Source: Acetobacteraceae bacterium (GTDB lineage Bacteria > Pseudomonadota > Alphaproteobacteria > Acetobacterales > Acetobacteraceae). From it: a stretch of DNA of 14,405 bases. A program made the translations under genes and the position numbers. Shown here one piece after another: positions 13,506 through 14,405 of this stretch. Below the pieces are notes generated by a model. The model was not told the origin of the DNA, searched no databases, and worked only from the letters and a program-made list of their open reading frames with translations. Location of the stretch: the NCBI GenBank assembly GCA_003164305.1, contig PLSZ01000448.1:1358-15762 (forward strand), in the 5' to 3' direction. Each line of letters begins with the position of its first letter. Within the stretch, counting starts at the first letter, position 1.

Positions 13506-14405
13506 TCATCCGGCGACCACGAAGTTGACGATCCGGTTGGGGACATGGATGCGCCGGACGACGCGCTTGCCGGCCAGAGCGGCGGCGACATTCGGCTCGG
13601 CCTCGGCGGTGGCGATGACATCGTCGGCGGCCGAGTCGGGTGGCATCGCGATGGTGCCGCGCAACTTGCCCATGATTTGCACCGCGATCGTGACGCTATC
13701 CGCGATCAGCAACTCGGGTTCCGCTTGTGGCCACGGCAGATTGGCGACCAGCTCGCCGGCCGTGGGATGCAGCAGCCGCATCACTTCCTCGGCCAGATGC
13801 GGCATCATCGGCGCGCTCAGGCGGGCGAGCATTTCCACCGCCTCCCGCCGCGCCCAGTCGAGGCCTGGCTCCGCGGAACCGGCACGTTCGGCGTCCGAGA
13901 TGGCGTTGGCGAGTTCATACAGCCGGGCCACCGCGACGTTGAACGCGAAGCCCTCCAACGCATCGGTCACCGCCGCGATCGTTTTGTGCGTGACACGCCG
14001 CAGCGTGCGAGCATCCATGTTACCCGGGCCGGTGCCGAACGTCTCGGGTTTCACGACTTCGGGTCCGACGCCCTCGGCCAGGCGGTAGACGCGCTGGGTG
14101 AAGCGGAACGCTCCGGCGGCGCCCGATTCGGTCCACTCCATGTCACGGTCGGGCGGATTGTCCGACAGGATGAACCAGCGCGCGGTGTCGGCACCGAAGC
14201 GGCGGATGATGGCGCCGGGGTCCACCGTGTTGCGCTTCGACTTGCTCATCGCCTCGATACGGCCGACGGCGACCGGCTCGCCGGTATCGCGGTGCGCCGC
14301 CGCGCCGTCCGCCCGGCGCACCACCTCCTCGGGATACAGCCAGCGTCCGTCGCTGCCCTTGTAGCTCTCGTGGGTGACCATGCCCTGGGTGAACAGGCCG
14401 GCGAA
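13506..14405 (-). CDS. leuS: Leucyl-tRNA synthetase, C-terminal part (5' end outside window)
   Basis: Three hundred codons (299 residues) of the C-terminal part are visible, open to the right edge. They begin FAGLFTQGM and contain the class I KMSKS loop as AMSKSKRNTVDP. GADTARWFILSDNPPDRDMEW follows, the hallmark leucyl-enzyme segment after the KMSKS loop. The helical anticodon-binding domain and the small C-terminal domain end in RRIHVPNRIVNFVVAG. The enzyme charges tRNA-Leu in the cytoplasm. About two thirds of the protein is missing at the right edge. It leads the leuS-lptE-holA run, with 70 bases to lptE. Confidence 0.96.
   Translation of the reverse strand, partial: FAGLFTQGMVTHESYKGSDGRWLYPEEVVRRADGAAAHRDTGEPVAVGRIEAMSKSKRNTVDPGAIIRRFGADTARWFILSDNPPDRDMEWTESGAAGAFRFTQRVYRLAEGVGPEVVKPETFGTGPGNMDARTLRRVTHKTIAAVTDALEGFAFNVAVARLYELANAISDAERAGSAEPGLDWARREAVEMLARLSAPMMPHLAEEVMRLLHPTAGELVANLPWPQAEPELLIADSVTIAVQIMGKLRGTIAMPPDSAADDVIATAEAEPNVAAALAGKRVVRRIHVPNRIVNFVVAG

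Overview
The window looks like chromosomal DNA of a high-GC alphaproteobacterium, most likely Acetobacteraceae or a related Rhodospirillales lineage. This placement rests on the leuS-lptE-holA gene order at the right end, the YcgN-type Cys-cluster protein, and a C-terminal beta domain of a style I associate with Acetobacteraceae proteins. It was made by reading, without a database search.

Layout. The left block (1-4136, all minus strand) holds a Wzx/WzxC-like polysaccharide flippase (cut by the window edge), a DapA-superfamily aldolase translationally coupled to a ycgN homologue, and a SYLF-domain lipoprotein with a long Pro/Tyr/Gln-rich tail. The middle block (about 4440-9345) is visibly lower in GC. 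Hand-counted 60-base samples at 4861, 5401 and 8161 give 53, 50 and 53 %, against 67-68 % at 1861 and 13741. It carries a sulfotransferase and a GT61 glycosyltransferase on the plus strand. A second sulfotransferase of the same type, a PEP-CTERM exported protein and a family 2-like glycosyltransferase are on the minus strand. The right block (9416-14405, minus strand) holds a third, unrelated-type sulfotransferase fused to a beta-rich C-terminal domain, two small uncharacterised genes that look like an operon, and the housekeeping operon leuS-lptE-holA (leuS cut by the window edge).

How it may work together. A flippase, two glycosyltransferases, three sulfotransferases and a PEP-CTERM protein suggest a locus for making, sulfating and exporting a surface polysaccharide. 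PEP-CTERM proteins are sorted by exosortase and are usually linked to exopolysaccharide production. The joint role is inference. No exosortase, polymerase, chain-length regulator or PAPS-synthesis gene lies in the window.

The best regulatory signal is a textbook sigma-54 (-24/-12) promoter in front of the PEP-CTERM gene. A 20-base element about 98 bases upstream of its predicted start recurs, with 18 of 20 positions identical, just after the gene's stop codon. A strong intrinsic terminator follows the gene. No tRNA, rRNA, CRISPR array, insertion sequence or integrase was seen.
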